A stretch of DNA of 64,000 nt from an uncultured Rikenellaceae bacterium (GTDB lineage: Bacteria > Bacteroidota > Bacteroidia > Bacteroidales > Rikenellaceae), in the NCBI GenBank assembly GCA_946486375.1, contig CAMLTW010000001.1, positions 124,001 to 188,000 of the forward strand. The letters run 5' to 3'. Positions 62,088 through 64,000 of the stretch are shown here, piece by piece (the stretch's first letter is position 1; each line of letters begins with the position of its first letter). The notes under the pieces are model-generated. The model made no database searches and was not told the DNA's origin. It was given only the letters and a program-made list of their open reading frames with translations. A program made the translations under genes and the position numbers.

Positions 62088-63239
62088 TTACCGGAAGTTG
62101 TATCCGGACACTTCCGCCTTTTCCCGGCCAGTGTAAGGGTAAGACGAAAGCCGGAACGACGTTTTACCCAAGTCGTTTCCCGGTCCGGTTTCGAGGATCA
62201 CCGTGACGGATCGTTCCGGCTTTCCTTCCGTTTCCGAGGCGCTTCCCGACCAGACGATCGCCCCCAGACCGGCGATGAACAGCAGGAACATCAGAACCAG
62301 AAGCACGCTTACGTTTCGGGTGGCACCCCGGAACTCCTTCCACACCAACAGGCCCCACAACGCCGCTATCATAGGAGCTCCCTGTCCGAGTGCGTAGGAG
62401 ATGGCGGCTCCGGCCTTTCCGGCGGCGATATAGCTCAAAGCGGTTCCCAATCCCCAGATGACGCCGCCCAGCACGCCGGTCAGATGAGTGCGGAGGGTTC
62501 CCCGGAAGTAATCCCGGTAGGCGACCGGCGGCCCGTCGAAGGGATGCTTCATGGCCAGCGTGTTGAACAGAAAGTTGCTCAGGAAAATGCCCACGGAAAA
62601 AATGAAAAAGGCCGTATAGGGAGTAGCCATTCCCGGAGCCGGGGAAACGAAGTCGTTCAGGTCCATGGCCGCCGCGACGAAACGGTAGAAGAATGACATC
62701 AGGATACCTGCGGCTCCGGCCAGCAGGATGCCTTTACGCACATGCGTTCCTGCGCCCCGATGCATTTTCCCGGCGGCGATGCCGTTGAAAATGACCGCGA
62801 GAACGACCAGGGCCACGCCTGTAAACAGGATGACGGGATCGCCTTTCGGTTCGCCGAAGTAATTGACGAATACGCCCAGCACCAGCGCGATCCCGATGCC
62901 CAGCGGAAAGGCGACGGCCAGGCCGGCCAGCGCAATGGAAGCCGAAAGCAGGATGTTGGCCGCGTTGAAAACCACGCCGCCCAGAAAAGCGTTCAGCCAG
63001 TTGCGCGGGGCCAGTTGTCGCAGGTCGTCGAGGAAGCTCCGTCCCTGCGCTCCGAAACTGCCCAGCGTGAAGCCGAGCAGGACGGAGAACAGCAGGATGC
63101 CGATCACGTAGTCCCAATAGAAAAGTTCGTAGCGCCAGGTTTTGCCGGCCAGTTTCTGGGTGTTGCCCCACGATCCCCAGCACAGCATCGTGATGAAACA
63201 GAACAGGACGGCCAGCGGATAACTGTTGACGATAAACAT
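62088..63239 (-). CDS. GRP-family (ribose/glucose porter-like) sugar transporter
   Basis: The 383-residue inner-membrane protein has ten hydrophobic helices of the drug/metabolite-transporter type (LAVLFCFITMLCWGSWGNTQ, FYWDYVIGILLFSVLLGFTL, LAGLAVAFPLGIGIALVLGV, AGAAISYALGQGAPMIAALW, LLVLMFLLFIAGLGAIVW). GSWGNTQK near the N-terminus and EPKGDPVILFTGV resemble the glucose/ribose porter and rhamnose-transporter group. The ribokinase gene lies 18 bp upstream on the same strand, which supports pentose uptake. The final 50 residues form a polar cytoplasmic tail (SASETEGKPERSVT) not usual in the family. Substrate inferred from the neighbour. Confidence 0.85.
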   Translation of the reverse strand: MFIVNSYPLAVLFCFITMLCWGSWGNTQKLAGKTWRYELFYWDYVIGILLFSVLLGFTLGSFGAQGRSFLDDLRQLAPRNWLNAFLGGVVFNAANILLSASIALAGLAVAFPLGIGIALVLGVFVNYFGEPKGDPVILFTGVALVVLAVIFNGIAAGKMHRGAGTHVRKGILLAGAAGILMSFFYRFVAAAMDLNDFVSPAPGMATPYTAFFIFSVGIFLSNFLFNTLAMKHPFDGPPVAYRDYFRGTLRTHLTGVLGGVIWGLGTALSYIAAGKAGAAISYALGQGAPMIAALWGLLVWKEFRGATRNVSVLLVLMFLLFIAGLGAIVWSGSASETEGKPERSVTVILETGPGNDLGKTSFRLSSYPYTGREKAEVSGYNFR

Positions 63240-63257
63240 GATTCGGATTTTTTCTGG

Positions 63258-64000
63258 TTAAAGACTCGGTTGAAAATTTGGGGCGGGTTCGATCTCGTGC
63301 CGGTACGGGATGGCGGACTGGGCGCCCATGCGGGAGACGGTAAGGGCTGCGGCCCGGTTGGCCAGATTTACCGCTTCCGGGAGGCTTTTCCCTTCGCAAA
63401 GGGCTACGCACAACGCTCCGCAGAACGTATCTCCGGCCGCCGTCGTGTCCACTGCCTCGATTTCCGGCACGGGCATCAGGTGGCATTCGTTCCCTTCCCG
63501 GATGAACGCCCCGTCGGCACCCAGGGTCAGTACCACGGACGGCACTCCCATGCCGGAGATGATTTCCGCCGCTTTCCCGGCACTTTCCCAGTCGGTCACG
63601 GGAATGCCGGAAATCATTTCCGCTTCCGTGCGGTTGGGCACGAGCAGGTCGCAATTATGCAGCAGGATTTCGGACAGGGGAGCGGCCGGAGCCGGGTTCA
63701 GCACCACTTTGGTTCCGGCTTTGCGGGCCATTTCGGCGGCGTATTCCACGGTTTCCATCGGCACTTCCAGTTGCATCAGCAGGATACCGGCTTCCTCGAT
63801 GGCCTCGCGGGCCGCTTCCACATCGTCCGGGGAAAGGGTGGCGTTCGCACCGGGAGCCACGACGATGCTGTTTTCTCCCGTCGCATCTACCGTGATGAGC
63901 GCAACTCCCGACGGGTAACCCGGATCGACCGACATGCGGTCGGTGCGGATGCCTTCCTTCCAGTAGCCTTCCACGGCCTGCCGTCCGAACAGGTCGTCGC
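63258..64000 (-). CDS. rbsK: Ribokinase-like PfkB-family carbohydrate kinase (5' truncated by window)
   Basis: It phosphorylates a sugar, probably D-ribose, at the expense of ATP. The visible 247 residues begin DDLFGRQAVEGYWKEG, which is the conserved VGDDxFG region, so the N-terminus lies beyond the window; the GTG at 63974 is not the start. Ribokinase signatures include SGVALITVDATGENSIVV, GANATLSPDDVEAA, LVPNRTEAEMI and the catalytic VDTTAAGDTFCGALCVAL with its catalytic Asp. The transporter follows after 18 bp, forming an uptake-and-phosphorylation operon. Other PfkB sugars (for example deoxyribose or 2-keto-3-deoxygluconate) cannot be excluded. Confidence 0.9.
   Translation of the reverse strand, partial: DDLFGRQAVEGYWKEGIRTDRMSVDPGYPSGVALITVDATGENSIVVAPGANATLSPDDVEAAREAIEEAGILLMQLEVPMETVEYAAEMARKAGTKVVLNPAPAAPLSEILLHNCDLLVPNRTEAEMISGIPVTDWESAGKAAEIISGMGVPSVVLTLGADGAFIREGNECHLMPVPEIEAVDTTAAGDTFCGALCVALCEGKSLPEAVNLANRAAALTVSRMGAQSAIPYRHEIEPAPNFQPSL

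Overview
The window looks like chromosomal DNA from a GC-rich member of the Bacteroidetes (Bacteroidota). The support is a SusC/SusD pair, GldE, a DUF3276 PUR protein, a DUF2807 'head GIN' protein, several lipoproteins, a PorT-like barrel, and promoters that fit the TTG-N19-22-TAnnTTTG pattern of this phylum. A Rikenellaceae/Alistipes-like gut commensal is my guess from GC content and gene style; no marker gene here settles it. I saw no rRNA, tRNA, CRISPR array, integrase or transposase.

1-21.4 kb is a polysaccharide utilization locus (PUL). On the plus strand lie susC (its 5' end is outside the window), susD and a secreted beta-helix enzyme. On the minus strand lie two operons. The first is beta-helix enzyme > GH67/GH20-like lipoprotein > GH2 enzyme with a malectin-like domain. 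The second is a GH43/GH117-like beta-propeller enzyme > GH29 alpha-L-fucosidase. A PagL-like lipid A deacylase sits between them. The GH29 and two GH141-like beta-helix proteins point to a fucosylated, probably plant pectic or algal glycan, but the substrate is not provable from sequence. Long intergenic hairpins separate several of the PUL genes.

21.4-36.7 kb is mostly core genome: Lrp/AsnC regulator, gldE-phosphopantetheinyl transferase, GIN-domain protein, PorT-like barrel, TPR protein, gyrA, M20 amidohydrolase, mnmA, DUF3276, S41 protease and NhaD antiporter. GyrA has Leu at position 83, the classical fluoroquinolone-resistance site. 36.7-39.9 kb is accessory: a cluster of short repeats with GCGTCAT/ATGACGC ends, then two AT-richer paralogous lipoprotein genes and an apparently gene-free stretch.

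39.9-64 kb carries an aldose-1-epimerase-like protein, a 5'-nucleotidase-family protein whose metallophosphatase motifs are lost, plsC-parE-parC-aroK as a plus-strand block, a TIGR04076 protein, and the hexuronate genes uxaA/uxaB divergent from uxaC. Then come gcvP, pgk, a second cluster of the intergenic repeats, an AraC regulator divergent from an iron-type alcohol dehydrogenase, and a sugar transporter with a ribokinase cut by the window end. The uxa genes would feed uronic acids into central metabolism, which fits a polysaccharide-eating lifestyle.
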